This document shows, piece by piece, positions 53,482 through 61,514 of a DNA stretch of 64,000 bases (position 1 is the stretch's first letter; every line of letters begins with the position of its first letter). The notes under the pieces were generated by a model. That model worked only from the letters and a program-made list of their open reading frames with translations, was not told where the DNA came from and searched no databases. This DNA is from UBA11591 sp040220895 (GTDB lineage: Bacteria > Bacteroidota > Bacteroidia > Flavobacteriales_E > Vicingaceae): positions 144,524 through 208,523 of the forward strand of contig JAVJVY010000016.1 in NCBI GenBank assembly GCA_040220895.1, written 5' to 3'. The position numbers were made by a program, and so were the translations under genes.

Positions 53482-54687
53482 ATGGCGACAATAAAATATC
53501 TTATAAAAGGAACGAAAAATCCTTCTAATGTCTATGTAAGGATAAGGAATGGAAGATCTGTCGATGTCACCTGTCCGACGAAATATCTTGTTAACCCCAT
53601 CGAATGGAGTAAAACCAAAGGTCAGCCTAAATTAAAAAGTGAATCAAGTAAGAATCTCAATGCCGATCTCGAACTACTTCGAGCCAAAATAGTCAAGAGA
53701 ATGAATGACAATTCTGTTGGAAATAAAATCGATTTAAATTGGGTTAAGTCTATTATTAACCCGGTTGATTCAAATGTGAAAGAACTGCCATTTGATCTTG
53801 TTGGGTATGTCGATGTCTATATCGATGATAAGGTCAATACTGCTACTCTGAGCACCATTAAAAAGAGTAAGGTGTTTAAGCAAATGTTGATTCGTATGAT
53901 GGAAGAAACAAGAGAAAATGTATTAATAGAGAATGTCGATCTGAACTTTAAATCCAGATTTGAAAAGTACTGTTTTAAACATAAGTACTCGCCAAACACA
54001 GTAGCGAGAGCTATAAAATTTATCAAGACTATTTGTCGACATGCAAAAATGAATGGATTGAATACGCACTATCAATTAGATGATCTTAAAGGAAAATCTC
54101 AGAAAGTGGATCACATTCATTTGACATTTGATGAAATAGAAAATATTCGATTGACTAAAGACTTGCCAGAATATCTAGATAATGCTCGTGATTGGTTAAT
54201 AGTAAGTTGTTATACAGGGCAAAGAATTTCTGATTTTATGAGATTTAATTCTGAAATGATCAAAGAAATTGAGAGTAAAAAGATCATTGAATTTACACAG
54301 GTCAAAACTGGAAAAGAAGTGCCATTACCAATACATCCAATAGTAAATGAGATACTTAATAAAAGAAATGGTGAGTTTCCGAGAAGAATCTCTGATCAAA
54401 AGTATAATGAGTATATAAAAGAGGTATGTAAAGAAGCCAAGTTGACTGATTCAGTTTTTGGAGGTAAAAGAAATCCTGAAACTAATAGAAAGCAAGAAGG
54501 ATATTATGAAAAATGGGAACTGGTAGCTTCGCATATAGGTAGGCGCTCATTTGCAACAAATTTTCGTGGTATAATACCGACCCCTTATCTCATTAGTGCG
54601 ACTGGTCATAGCACAGAGCAACAGTTTTTGGCATATGTTGGTAAATCCGACACATATAATGCAATTCAATTAGCGGAGTACTTCTGA
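53482..54687 (+). CDS. Tyrosine-type site-specific integrase
   Basis: 401 residues. The N-terminal arm-binding part (about 1-90) and a SAM-like core-binding domain (about 100-200) precede the catalytic domain. Catalytic residues are visible in order: arginine in YTGQRISDF (about 247), lysine in VKTGKEVPLP, histidine and arginine in HIGRRSF (about 351 and 354), histidine in TGHS (about 376), and tyrosine in FLAYVG (about 387). It should cut and join DNA through a 3'-phosphotyrosine to integrate or excise the element. It resembles the integrases of Bacteroidetes genomic islands. It lies 1 bp before the next gene. Confidence 0.94.
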   Translation: MATIKYLIKGTKNPSNVYVRIRNGRSVDVTCPTKYLVNPIEWSKTKGQPKLKSESSKNLNADLELLRAKIVKRMNDNSVGNKIDLNWVKSIINPVDSNVKELPFDLVGYVDVYIDDKVNTATLSTIKKSKVFKQMLIRMMEETRENVLIENVDLNFKSRFEKYCFKHKYSPNTVARAIKFIKTICRHAKMNGLNTHYQLDDLKGKSQKVDHIHLTFDEIENIRLTKDLPEYLDNARDWLIVSCYTGQRISDFMRFNSEMIKEIESKKIIEFTQVKTGKEVPLPIHPIVNEILNKRNGEFPRRISDQKYNEYIKEVCKEAKLTDSVFGGKRNPETNRKQEGYYEKWELVASHIGRRSFATNFRGIIPTPYLISATGHSTEQQFLAYVGKSDTYNAIQLAEYF

Positions 54688-54688
54688 T

Positions 54689-55486
54689 ATGGATAGCAAG
54701 ATTGAATTGGAGAAATACGAAGAATTTAAGAGCACTATTAATAGTTGTTTAGAGAGATTTTACCTCCCTGATTATTTGATTAATGATTTTGTGTATGGTT
54801 ATGTGTTTGAAACTAATGTCCTGGAATCAACAAATCAGATTAAAGCAGAAATAATAGAAGAGTTAAAAAATGCACTTATCAATGGTTCAAATTATGTACA
54901 GGAATCTATAATTGATGATTTAAAAACTTTCACTCAATCTCTCAATAAGGCGAGGTTGATAACAGAATTATATTACCGAGATACTGATGATCTAATCGAT
55001 CTACGAATGAGTAATTCAACTTCATTTAAGTATTTCACTGAACACATAAAGAATGGCTCAATTCCGGAGAAAGAAAAAGATAGGGTCAAGTTGAGTTATT
55101 CAATCCTGATCAACTCTCTTAATTCCGTATATGAGAGTTTCCATTTTTCCAAAGATATTCTCGAACCACTTTATAAATCTGAGAATGATTATAAGAAGTA
55201 TCTCAAACAATACTGGTTTATTGTTGGCTTAAATTTTGCTTCTGGAAAGATCCAGGAATTGATGAAGGAATGCAATGATAATGCATCCCTAGTTGCAAGA
55301 AAATTAGGAAATCAAAACTATCGACCTTACATAACTGACTCTATTCAGGACACTAAAGCGAGTGACAAGAATATTTTTAGAAACAGTCATAAACTTTCTT
55401 CTATAATAGAATATTGTGAAATCAATAAGATTCCTGTGATTGACAAATTTAAATCCAGATATAATCAGTTGAAATCTCATGAATAG
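54689..55486 (+). CDS. Hypothetical protein of the element core
   Basis: 265 residues, no signal peptide or membrane helix, predicted largely alpha-helical and rich in K, E, N and S. I recognise no family. A possible helix-turn-helix-like stretch, CNDNASLVARKLGNQNYRPY, lies near residues 190-210, in which SLVARKLG resembles the first helices of a DNA-reading motif. It begins one base after the integrase stop, so it is co-transcribed and could be a directionality or regulatory partner; this is inference from position only. Confidence 0.7.
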   Translation: MDSKIELEKYEEFKSTINSCLERFYLPDYLINDFVYGYVFETNVLESTNQIKAEIIEELKNALINGSNYVQESIIDDLKTFTQSLNKARLITELYYRDTDDLIDLRMSNSTSFKYFTEHIKNGSIPEKEKDRVKLSYSILINSLNSVYESFHFSKDILEPLYKSENDYKKYLKQYWFIVGLNFASGKIQELMKECNDNASLVARKLGNQNYRPYITDSIQDTKASDKNIFRNSHKLSSIIEYCEINKIPVIDKFKSRYNQLKSHE

Positions 55487-55491
55487 GCGCT

Positions 55492-55529
55492 GTACTGAAT
55501 CAGTACTGTTCTGCAATTAGTACTGAATC
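55492..55529. repeat. GTACTGAATC direct repeats (operator candidate)
   Basis: GTACTGAATC occurs at 55492-55501 and 55520-55529; a third GTACTG lies at 55503-55508 inside the palindrome CAGTACTG (55501-55508). The right copy ends 9 bp before the -7 box of the HTH gene, so a bound protein would cover the -33 region. Confidence 0.5.
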
Positions 55530-55538
55530 CCACCAATC

Positions 55539-55546
55539 TATTTTTG
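55539..55546 (+). promoter_or_regulatory. -7 box of the HTH/excisionase-like gene
   Basis: TATTTTTG matches TAnnTTTG exactly, 25 nt before the ATG at 55572. There is no clear -33 TTTG; the GTACTGAATC repeats stand there instead. Confidence 0.45.
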
Positions 55547-55571
55547 CTCTTGGATAATAAAATATACCATA

Positions 55572-55853
55572 ATGGAGCAACAAATATTAATTCAAGTCTC
55601 TCCCGAAGAGTTAACAGAACTTATCACTAAAGGAGTCAATCTCAATCTTTCTGAGGCAATAAAGGAATTTAGAAATGATGAGGATGACTTAATGACTCTA
55701 GACCAGACTTCCGAATTATTGAAGGTAGGTAAAACAACACTATGGCGTTGGACCAAACTTCATAAAATAAAAGCATATGGATTAGGAAATAGAGTGTTTT
55801 ACAAGCGATCTGAGATTGAAAAGGCACTTATTCCGTTAAACTCTCATCTCTAA
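55572..55853 (+). CDS. Excisionase-like helix-turn-helix protein
   Basis: 93 residues. Residues about 40-90 carry a MerR-type winged HTH of the excisionase/HTH_17 family: MTLDQTSELLKVGKTTLWRW, then KIKAYGLGNRVFYKRSEIEK. The N-terminal 38 residues are acidic and may oligomerise. In Bacteroidetes elements such proteins follow the integrase and act as recombination directionality factors or regulators. Direct repeats and a -7 box lie immediately upstream and may be its own operator. Confidence 0.88.
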   Translation: MEQQILIQVSPEELTELITKGVNLNLSEAIKEFRNDEDDLMTLDQTSELLKVGKTTLWRWTKLHKIKAYGLGNRVFYKRSEIEKALIPLNSHL

Positions 55854-55893
55854 AAAATATAAGGGCCATTGGTCTTTATAAAACCATACGGAG

Positions 55894-56823
55894 TTGGTAG
55901 ATGGGATTAAAATATTCATTCAACTTATAGATTCTCAGCAAATTCTTGAGCATCATGATCTACGTTTTAATTTTTCAGTGGATTCTGAAACAGATGAAAT
56001 AACTAAATATCAGGCTAAATACAAACACCTTCGTTTCACCCTTTTTCAACCAAGTAAAGTTCTAATTATAACAGGCAGTATTCATTACTATAAAAATGAT
56101 GGTCATCATAATCACGACGATTTCAGTCATGAAGATTTGAAGCAAACACTTAGAAAGTTTGAGTCTGAATTTAATATAGAACTTGATGACTGCTTCATAC
56201 AAAACATTGAGTTTGGCATGAATATTCATCCGCCTATTGACACTGGTGAAATATTAAATGGATTGATGTATCACTGGGGGTCAAGATTCAAAGAGTTGGA
56301 TAAAAGAGGAAGCGACTATCGACAAGCTGACCATCAAAGGAAGAAATTTAAAATCTATGATAAATCTCAGCAATTTAATCTCCCTTATGATCTTCTCAGG
56401 ATTGAAGTTAAATATACCAAGATGCAGGATTTAAAGAAATTGCAAATTGTAACTCTTAAAGATTTGTTAGGGGATCACTGGGTTACTTCGACAAAAGAAA
56501 TGCTCTTGAGGGAATGGGACAAAACCATTTACTATGATCAATCCATTGAAACTAATGTGCCTCAGACACCTCATAAGCTAAAAAAAATGAAACAATGGAG
56601 TTCACCTTCGTTTTGGGAAAACCTAACCTCTCAGGCTCGGTTTAATGAAAATCGCATTTATAAACAGACTCTTAAAAAATATTCTGAAGATGTCAAAGGC
56701 CAGATCAGAGAAGAAATGGAACGTAAATGGAATGAGATGTCAAATAAACATGTACATATTAACCGGCATATTCGCCAATACACGCCCATCATTTTCAATG
56801 ATAAATTAACTACTTGGGTATAG
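55894..56823 (+). CDS. Replication-initiator-like protein (phage/plasmid Rep type)
   Basis: 309 residues, no membrane segment. The segments FTLFQPSKVLIITGSIHYY, IQNIEFGMNIHPPIDTGEIL, FKIYDKSQQFNLPYDLLRIE and VKYTKMQDL resemble the beta strands of rolling-circle-type replication proteins of filamentous phages and small plasmids, where K-x-Y-D-K and LRIE are recurrent. HHNHDD (about 70-75) is a candidate metal-binding cluster. The start can only be TTG at 55894: a stop lies 15 bases upstream and no ATG occurs before residue 100. Its place after the HTH gene fits an element core able to replicate or mobilise. The family call is tentative. Confidence 0.6.
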   Translation: MVDGIKIFIQLIDSQQILEHHDLRFNFSVDSETDEITKYQAKYKHLRFTLFQPSKVLIITGSIHYYKNDGHHNHDDFSHEDLKQTLRKFESEFNIELDDCFIQNIEFGMNIHPPIDTGEILNGLMYHWGSRFKELDKRGSDYRQADHQRKKFKIYDKSQQFNLPYDLLRIEVKYTKMQDLKKLQIVTLKDLLGDHWVTSTKEMLLREWDKTIYYDQSIETNVPQTPHKLKKMKQWSSPSFWENLTSQARFNENRIYKQTLKKYSEDVKGQIREEMERKWNEMSNKHVHINRHIRQYTPIIFNDKLTTWV

Positions 56824-56908
56824 AGTTAATTCATATATCTTTTTCTCAATAACTCAACATCATATAAATCGGGTTCGAGTATTTCGTAGATAAAGAGCAT
56901 ATTGCTGC

Positions 56909-56954
56909 ATCACAAAGAATGTATCTTCAAGGTATTAAATTGAATCACAAAGAA
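56909..56954. repeat. ATCACAAAGAA direct repeat before the HEPN gene
   Basis: ATCACAAAGAA occurs at 56909-56919 and 56944-56954, the second ending 14 bp before the ATG at 56969. It may be an operator of the HEPN-nuclease pair; the short AT-rich sequence gives only weak support. Confidence 0.3.
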
Positions 56955-56968
56955 ATAAAATATTACTT

Positions 56969-58003
56969 ATGGTTGATACAAGTAAAATTATAGGATTTCA
57001 TAAAAGGATTGTTTTTTCTAAAACACCGTTAAAAGGGTGCTTGAGATATAAAAACAAGTTTCAGATATTTCCTGCAAATTTAAAGGATATGCCAAAGTCA
57101 AAAAGGCAGAAACACTTTCCTATAGTCTTAGAGTTATTCTTAGATGAAAAAGATATTGTCGAACACAATGAACCTTTTTTTGAAACTCTTGAAGAGTTGG
57201 GCATGAGAACTGCTTCTATTTCAACAAAAGAAGATGAAATATTAATGTTGCTGACGCTATTCTCCAATCACTTATTTTTTAAATATGATGGTCTTAAAGG
57301 GTCTTGGGGATTGCCATTGTTTGATGATGATTCTAATGAAGAAATAGATAGTAGAAGTTCATCATGGAATATGGAGATGTTTCACTGGCCAATTTTGCCT
57401 GATGAATTGATAATCGATGGATTTACAGATATTCAATTAAATCAGGTTAATCTTATTGAACACAAGAAATATTTTTCATTTGATCCAAATTTGGACTTTG
57501 ATTCAAAAAAGGAAATCTCTTTTCCGGAAACGATATTTCAAGGACTAAGTAGTTATTATTCCAAGAATGTCACATCCATTGGGCATTTACAGTCCGCAAT
57601 CAGCCATATTAGAGAATCAATAGAGTTTTTTCACAATAAAAAAACCATGTCGCTTATTGCTGCTTTTACTGCCATAGAAACAATGGTAAATATGGAGTAT
57701 AAGGACTTTAAACCAACAGTTTGCGATTGTTGTGATCAATTAGTATTCAAAGTTTCAGAGCGGTACAGAGAATTTTTGTTCAAGTATATTGGAAAGTCAC
57801 AGAAGAATAAATCTAAGTTTAATAAATTCTATTCGCTGAGATCTAAAATTATTCATGCAGGCATGAAATTGAAATCAGAGAATTTGTGGTCTAACCTGCC
57901 AGAAAATGAGAAAAGCAATGAATTCATTTCTCGTATAGAAATCATTCAACTTGCGAAATTTTCGATTTTTAATTGGTTGTTACTGAACCCTAACACAAAG
58001 TAG
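56969..58003 (+). CDS. HEPN-domain protein (candidate ribonuclease/toxin)
   Basis: 344 residues. The N-terminal 200 residues are not recognised. The C-terminal part (about 205-340) is helical and matches an Apea-like HEPN: SHIRESIEFFHNKKTMSLIA, AFTAIETMVNMEY, then the motif RSKIIH at about residues 290-295, which is the HEPN RX4H active-site pattern, preceded by KFNKFYSLRSK. An extra CDCC (about 250) may bind a metal. HEPN proteins often cut RNA in toxin-antitoxin and abortive-infection systems. The next gene starts 9 bp downstream, so the two are probably one unit. Confidence 0.72.
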   Translation: MVDTSKIIGFHKRIVFSKTPLKGCLRYKNKFQIFPANLKDMPKSKRQKHFPIVLELFLDEKDIVEHNEPFFETLEELGMRTASISTKEDEILMLLTLFSNHLFFKYDGLKGSWGLPLFDDDSNEEIDSRSSSWNMEMFHWPILPDELIIDGFTDIQLNQVNLIEHKKYFSFDPNLDFDSKKEISFPETIFQGLSSYYSKNVTSIGHLQSAISHIRESIEFFHNKKTMSLIAAFTAIETMVNMEYKDFKPTVCDCCDQLVFKVSERYREFLFKYIGKSQKNKSKFNKFYSLRSKIIHAGMKLKSENLWSNLPENEKSNEFISRIEIIQLAKFSIFNWLLLNPNTK

Positions 58004-58012
58004 ACTTTCACT

Positions 58013-58780
58013 ATGAGACAACTCTATTTTAAAGTGGTTGATTTTTTCAGTTCAGTTGGGTTTGACGTCTATGATAAAAGTCATCCTATTGGCGCAGAAT
58101 TACATTCAGTGCAAATTCTAAAGAATGAGGTCCTGTTTAAGTGTTATGAGCATTTTTTAATGTTATTAATAATTGACATTTCAAAAATTAAAAAATTCTC
58201 CTATGATGATTATGATTTCTATCTAAAACAAATTCGAGTCAAGGACACATCTTTTTGGGGTATTAGGTTTGAAATATTTTGGTATGCCAGGATGATTGAA
58301 CAAGTGCCGACATTAATTAACAATTTAAAAAGAGGTGAAGCTGGTTTGCAACCTGATTTTGTAGCTAATAATATGGAAATTAGTTTTGAGACAACTTCTT
58401 TAAACTACATGGTAGTGTCCAAGAAAAGCAATCCAATTCAAAAGATACTTAAAAAAATAAATGAAAAGGATAGGAAGATTTATTCAGATTTGAACTGCTG
58501 CTTGATTGTGGACATTACAAACCTCTCCTTTTACCGTAAGTTACTTTCAAATTTTAAACAGAGTATTGACGAACTATTTAATTCTCTTCAATCGAATTTT
58601 GGAGCAGTACTATTGTTAGAGTCTTACCATATTGAAAGCGATAAAGAACTTCATTTTCGTTCACAAGTTTATACATGGATGAACCCAAATATTGATGAAA
58701 AATTGAGCAACTATTTGAAAGTCAAGTTAAAGGAGCAATTCGATATATCGGGCAACAAAGTTTATTTTAAAAATTTCTGA
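58013..58780 (+). CDS. Hypothetical protein, possible PD-(D/E)XK-like fold
   Basis: 255 residues, no signal peptide or membrane helix. The middle of the protein reads FEIFWYARMIEQVP, GLQPDFVANNMEISFETTS (about 111-129): an acidic residue in a helix, then PDF, then E-x-T ten residues later. This spacing resembles the PD-(D/E)XK nuclease core, with the lysine replaced by threonine as in some divergent groups; it could also be inactive. The C-terminal half has strands such as CCLIVDITN and FGAVLLLESYHI. It lies 9 bp after the HEPN gene and may be its antitoxin or partner. Function not established. Confidence 0.6.
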   Translation: MRQLYFKVVDFFSSVGFDVYDKSHPIGAELHSVQILKNEVLFKCYEHFLMLLIIDISKIKKFSYDDYDFYLKQIRVKDTSFWGIRFEIFWYARMIEQVPTLINNLKRGEAGLQPDFVANNMEISFETTSLNYMVVSKKSNPIQKILKKINEKDRKIYSDLNCCLIVDITNLSFYRKLLSNFKQSIDELFNSLQSNFGAVLLLESYHIESDKELHFRSQVYTWMNPNIDEKLSNYLKVKLKEQFDISGNKVYFKNF

Positions 58781-58877
58781 GTCCAATGGAAAACTACTGA
58801 TTACATGTTATAACGCTTTGAATAGTTGTTGATTACCAGTACATTCGATTCATTATAAATAAAATAATTAATGCCTT

Positions 58878-59777
58878 GTGTCAAAAGTTAGCTATAGAAT
58901 TAAAAAACGTAAACACGCCAAATCTATTCTTAAAGATGTAGCCGACAACCCTTCTGAATATCTAATAATACATTACTCATGCGAGAGTTTTTTTGATCTC
59001 CCAGAAGGAAATACACCAAGGGTCACTTCAATAGCTGTTAGGTACGTTAGAAATGCACAGACGCATTCTTTCTCAATTCATAAGATGGCCGAATTGCGTG
59101 GAATAGATTTAGCTCACATTAATCAAAATTATAACACTCTTGAAAGAGCAATGTTGGATGATTTTATTGAATTCGTGAGAGGTCATACTAACTACAAATG
59201 GATTCATATCAACATGCGAAATATCAACTTTGGCTTTGAGGCGATTAATCATCGGTATAGGGTATTGGGTGGCACTCCCGCTGAGATAAATGATAATTTA
59301 AAAGTCGATCTCGCCGGTTTACTTATTGATTTGTACGGAAAGAGATATTCTCCTCACCCAAGAATGGAAAACTTATATAGAGAGAACAGAATAACAATGG
59401 CTGATTTCATGACAGGTGAAGAAGAGGCAAATGCATTTGAAGGAGGAGATTATGTTGCATTGCATAGGTCAACATTGAGAAAAGTAGATAACATGCAAAA
59501 TGTGATCACATTAGCAAATGAGGACGACTTGAAAGTAAAAGTAAATCTGTTTCAGATTTATGGAATCTCTCCTTCCGGTCTGTTTCAGATAGCTAAAGAG
59601 AATTGGATTGGTGCTGTGATCCTATTTGTATTGGGAACTATTATTGGTCATTTTATTACTACCAAATTAGGTAAGGTAGATGATCAAAATGTGAATAGTC
59701 AACCACAAAATGATAGTATTAATATAAATAGTGAAAGATATATTGAAGGGGGTGAAGAAAACACCAAAATTGAGTGA
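58878..59777 (+). CDS. Membrane-anchored protein, possible divergent RNase H/DEDD exonuclease fold
   Basis: 299 residues from GTG at 58878; the upstream ATG is out of frame. Residues 25-200 follow the order of a DnaQ-like fold: YLIIHYSCESFFD (position of the DxE strand, here S-C-E), TSIAVRYVRNAQTHSFSIH, LDDFIEFVRGHTNYKWIHIN, FGFEAINHRYRVLGG, and GEEEANAFEGGDYVALHRST. The usual catalytic acids are mostly absent, so it may be a non-catalytic binding domain. A single membrane helix (about 242-262, WIGAVILFVLGTIIGHFI) near the C-terminus leaves a short polar tail. Its stop overlaps the start of a 35-residue membrane peptide gene by 4 bp. Confidence 0.6.
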   Translation: MSKVSYRIKKRKHAKSILKDVADNPSEYLIIHYSCESFFDLPEGNTPRVTSIAVRYVRNAQTHSFSIHKMAELRGIDLAHINQNYNTLERAMLDDFIEFVRGHTNYKWIHINMRNINFGFEAINHRYRVLGGTPAEINDNLKVDLAGLLIDLYGKRYSPHPRMENLYRENRITMADFMTGEEEANAFEGGDYVALHRSTLRKVDNMQNVITLANEDDLKVKVNLFQIYGISPSGLFQIAKENWIGAVILFVLGTIIGHFITTKLGKVDDQNVNSQPQNDSININSERYIEGGEENTKIE

Positions 59778-59881
59778 GAAGCATCCTTGCCATTGGATTA
59801 ATTGTCTTCAAAGTGATATTTTATTGTGCCTTACTTGTGTTTAAATTGACCGAGTCTTATGACAAAAATATTAAACAATAA
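59774..59881 (+). CDS. 35-residue single-helix membrane peptide
   Basis: GTG at 59774 overlaps the stop of the preceding gene in the arrangement GTGA, and the TAA at 59879-59881 lies 6 bp before the kinase ATG. The peptide begins VRSILAIGLIVFKVIFYCAL and continues LVFKLTESYDKNIKQ: one helix of about 22 hydrophobic residues and a polar C-terminus. Coupled overlap, tight spacing and amphipathic logic argue for a real gene, although it is below common annotation limits. A subunit linking the membrane-anchored protein and the kinase is an inference. Confidence 0.55.
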   Translation: MRSILAIGLIVFKVIFYCALLVFKLTESYDKNIKQ

Positions 59882-59887
59882 TGCCCT

Positions 59888-61429
59888 ATGAATTTTGAAT
59901 TTCTAAAAGGCAATGAAGCCAAAGACCAATATCAAAATATTGATTTCCATCGAAGAGGAGGTATGGGAGAAATATACATTGGAGTTGACTCTGATTCTGG
60001 AGAGAAAAAAGCAATAAAAATTATACCAATCCAAAGTGAAGCTGAATATGAATTACTAAAATCTGAATTTGACATTTCTTTAAATCTCAAACACAAAAAT
60101 ATAGTTCCTACCGAGTATTATAACGAAGTTGAGAAGAAGGGAATAAGGTACTTGTATAGCGTAATGAGTTTCAATGAAAAGGGAAGTCTTCGAGATTATT
60201 TATCTGCTCAAAGTGAGTCCATTACGTTACCAGAGTTATTAGCTAAGATGCTTGATTTGGCTAAAGGTTTGGAATATGCGCATAGCTCGATAATTCATCG
60301 AGATATAAAACCAGAGAATGTATTGTTAGGAGATTTAAATGAACTAATGCTCTGTGATTTTGGCTTGGCAAAATTAATTGATGCGAAAACTCGAACAAAG
60401 TCATATAAAGGATCTGGAACACTCCCTTATATGTCACCAGAATGTTGGGTATTTGAAACTAATACCATAGCTATGGACATTTATTCTTTGGGAATTCTGT
60501 TTTATGAAATTGCGACTTTGAAATTACCTTTTGAGGGAAAAAATGAAAATGAGATAAGAGATCATCATCTTTATTCAACACTACCTAATTTTTCTGATGT
60601 TAGAGTTGACCTCCCTATTAAACTTCAAGAAATGATATTTAAAATGACTTCCAAAAGGCCATTGGATAGATATTCAAATATGACTGAAATTGTTCAAATT
60701 CTTTCAGATATGCAATCCAATATTAAAGACATAACTATTGATCAGAAAGATGAATTACTTGAAAAGGCTAATAAAAAAATATCAGAAATAGAACAAAAGA
60801 AACTGGAAGAACAAAAAACTCAACAAATTATAGATTCAATGGAAAAGTTCATTGATTTTTCCATCTCAGGCTTGTTTGATCAATTATGTGATCGGATCGA
60901 AGAAATCAATAATGGTCTTGAAAGAGATAATATTGTTACTAATAGAGGGCAAAATCAACTTACCGTCAGCTTTTTAGGTAATAGTCTTAGTGTAAAGTTT
61001 TACCCAAGAGATGATATAGAAAGCGTGATAAAATCTGGTCGAGAGGCTGTCATTCAAAGTCAAATTGAACAATATGGTATGGTGCTTCAAGCACCTAAGG
61101 ATTCATATTTACAGCAAGACAACGTAATATTAATAGGTCAAATGTGCATGGATGATGGTGGATATGGTCGTTCTTCATGGGGATATAACTTACTTCTCAG
61201 GAAAGCAAATGAAGAAGACCTGTATGGTCAGTGGTGGGTGGTATGGTTTAACGATTCTCCACTACTTCCTAAATCTCCTTTAGATGAGCACTACGCTATT
61301 GAAGTGCCTAATTTCTATGAAGAATATCATCATGGCAGGAGTAACGCTATTCATACAAAAACAATGGGGATGGACACTCTTGACCATGAAGGATTTGATA
61401 AAATATTGAGCAAACTCATTGAAGGCTAA
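59888..61429 (+). CDS. Hanks-type Ser/Thr protein kinase with unique C-terminal domain
   Basis: 513 residues, cytoplasmic. Kinase motifs: glycine loop RRGGMGEIYIG (first glycine replaced), AIKIIP with the ATP lysine, HRDIKPENVLL (about 137), CDFGLAK (about 156), YMSPECW in the activation segment, and MDIYSLGILFYEIATLKLPF. A coiled coil (about 295-325) leads to a C-terminal domain of about 180 residues with VSFLGNSLSVKFYPRDD, IGQMCMDDGGYGRSSWGYNL and GQWWVVWFND, which I do not recognise. No membrane helix or PASTA domain is present, unlike PknB. It is the last gene of a three-gene unit with the two membrane proteins upstream. Targets unknown. Confidence 0.93.
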   Translation: MNFEFLKGNEAKDQYQNIDFHRRGGMGEIYIGVDSDSGEKKAIKIIPIQSEAEYELLKSEFDISLNLKHKNIVPTEYYNEVEKKGIRYLYSVMSFNEKGSLRDYLSAQSESITLPELLAKMLDLAKGLEYAHSSIIHRDIKPENVLLGDLNELMLCDFGLAKLIDAKTRTKSYKGSGTLPYMSPECWVFETNTIAMDIYSLGILFYEIATLKLPFEGKNENEIRDHHLYSTLPNFSDVRVDLPIKLQEMIFKMTSKRPLDRYSNMTEIVQILSDMQSNIKDITIDQKDELLEKANKKISEIEQKKLEEQKTQQIIDSMEKFIDFSISGLFDQLCDRIEEINNGLERDNIVTNRGQNQLTVSFLGNSLSVKFYPRDDIESVIKSGREAVIQSQIEQYGMVLQAPKDSYLQQDNVILIGQMCMDDGGYGRSSWGYNLLLRKANEEDLYGQWWVVWFNDSPLLPKSPLDEHYAIEVPNFYEEYHHGRSNAIHTKTMGMDTLDHEGFDKILSKLIEG

Positions 61430-61514
61430 ATATAAAGTAGTCTAAGAGTATTATTTCTACAAAGATCATTGTTAACTTATTAACAGAATAATATTTTAAT
61501 TTTTATACTTCTAA

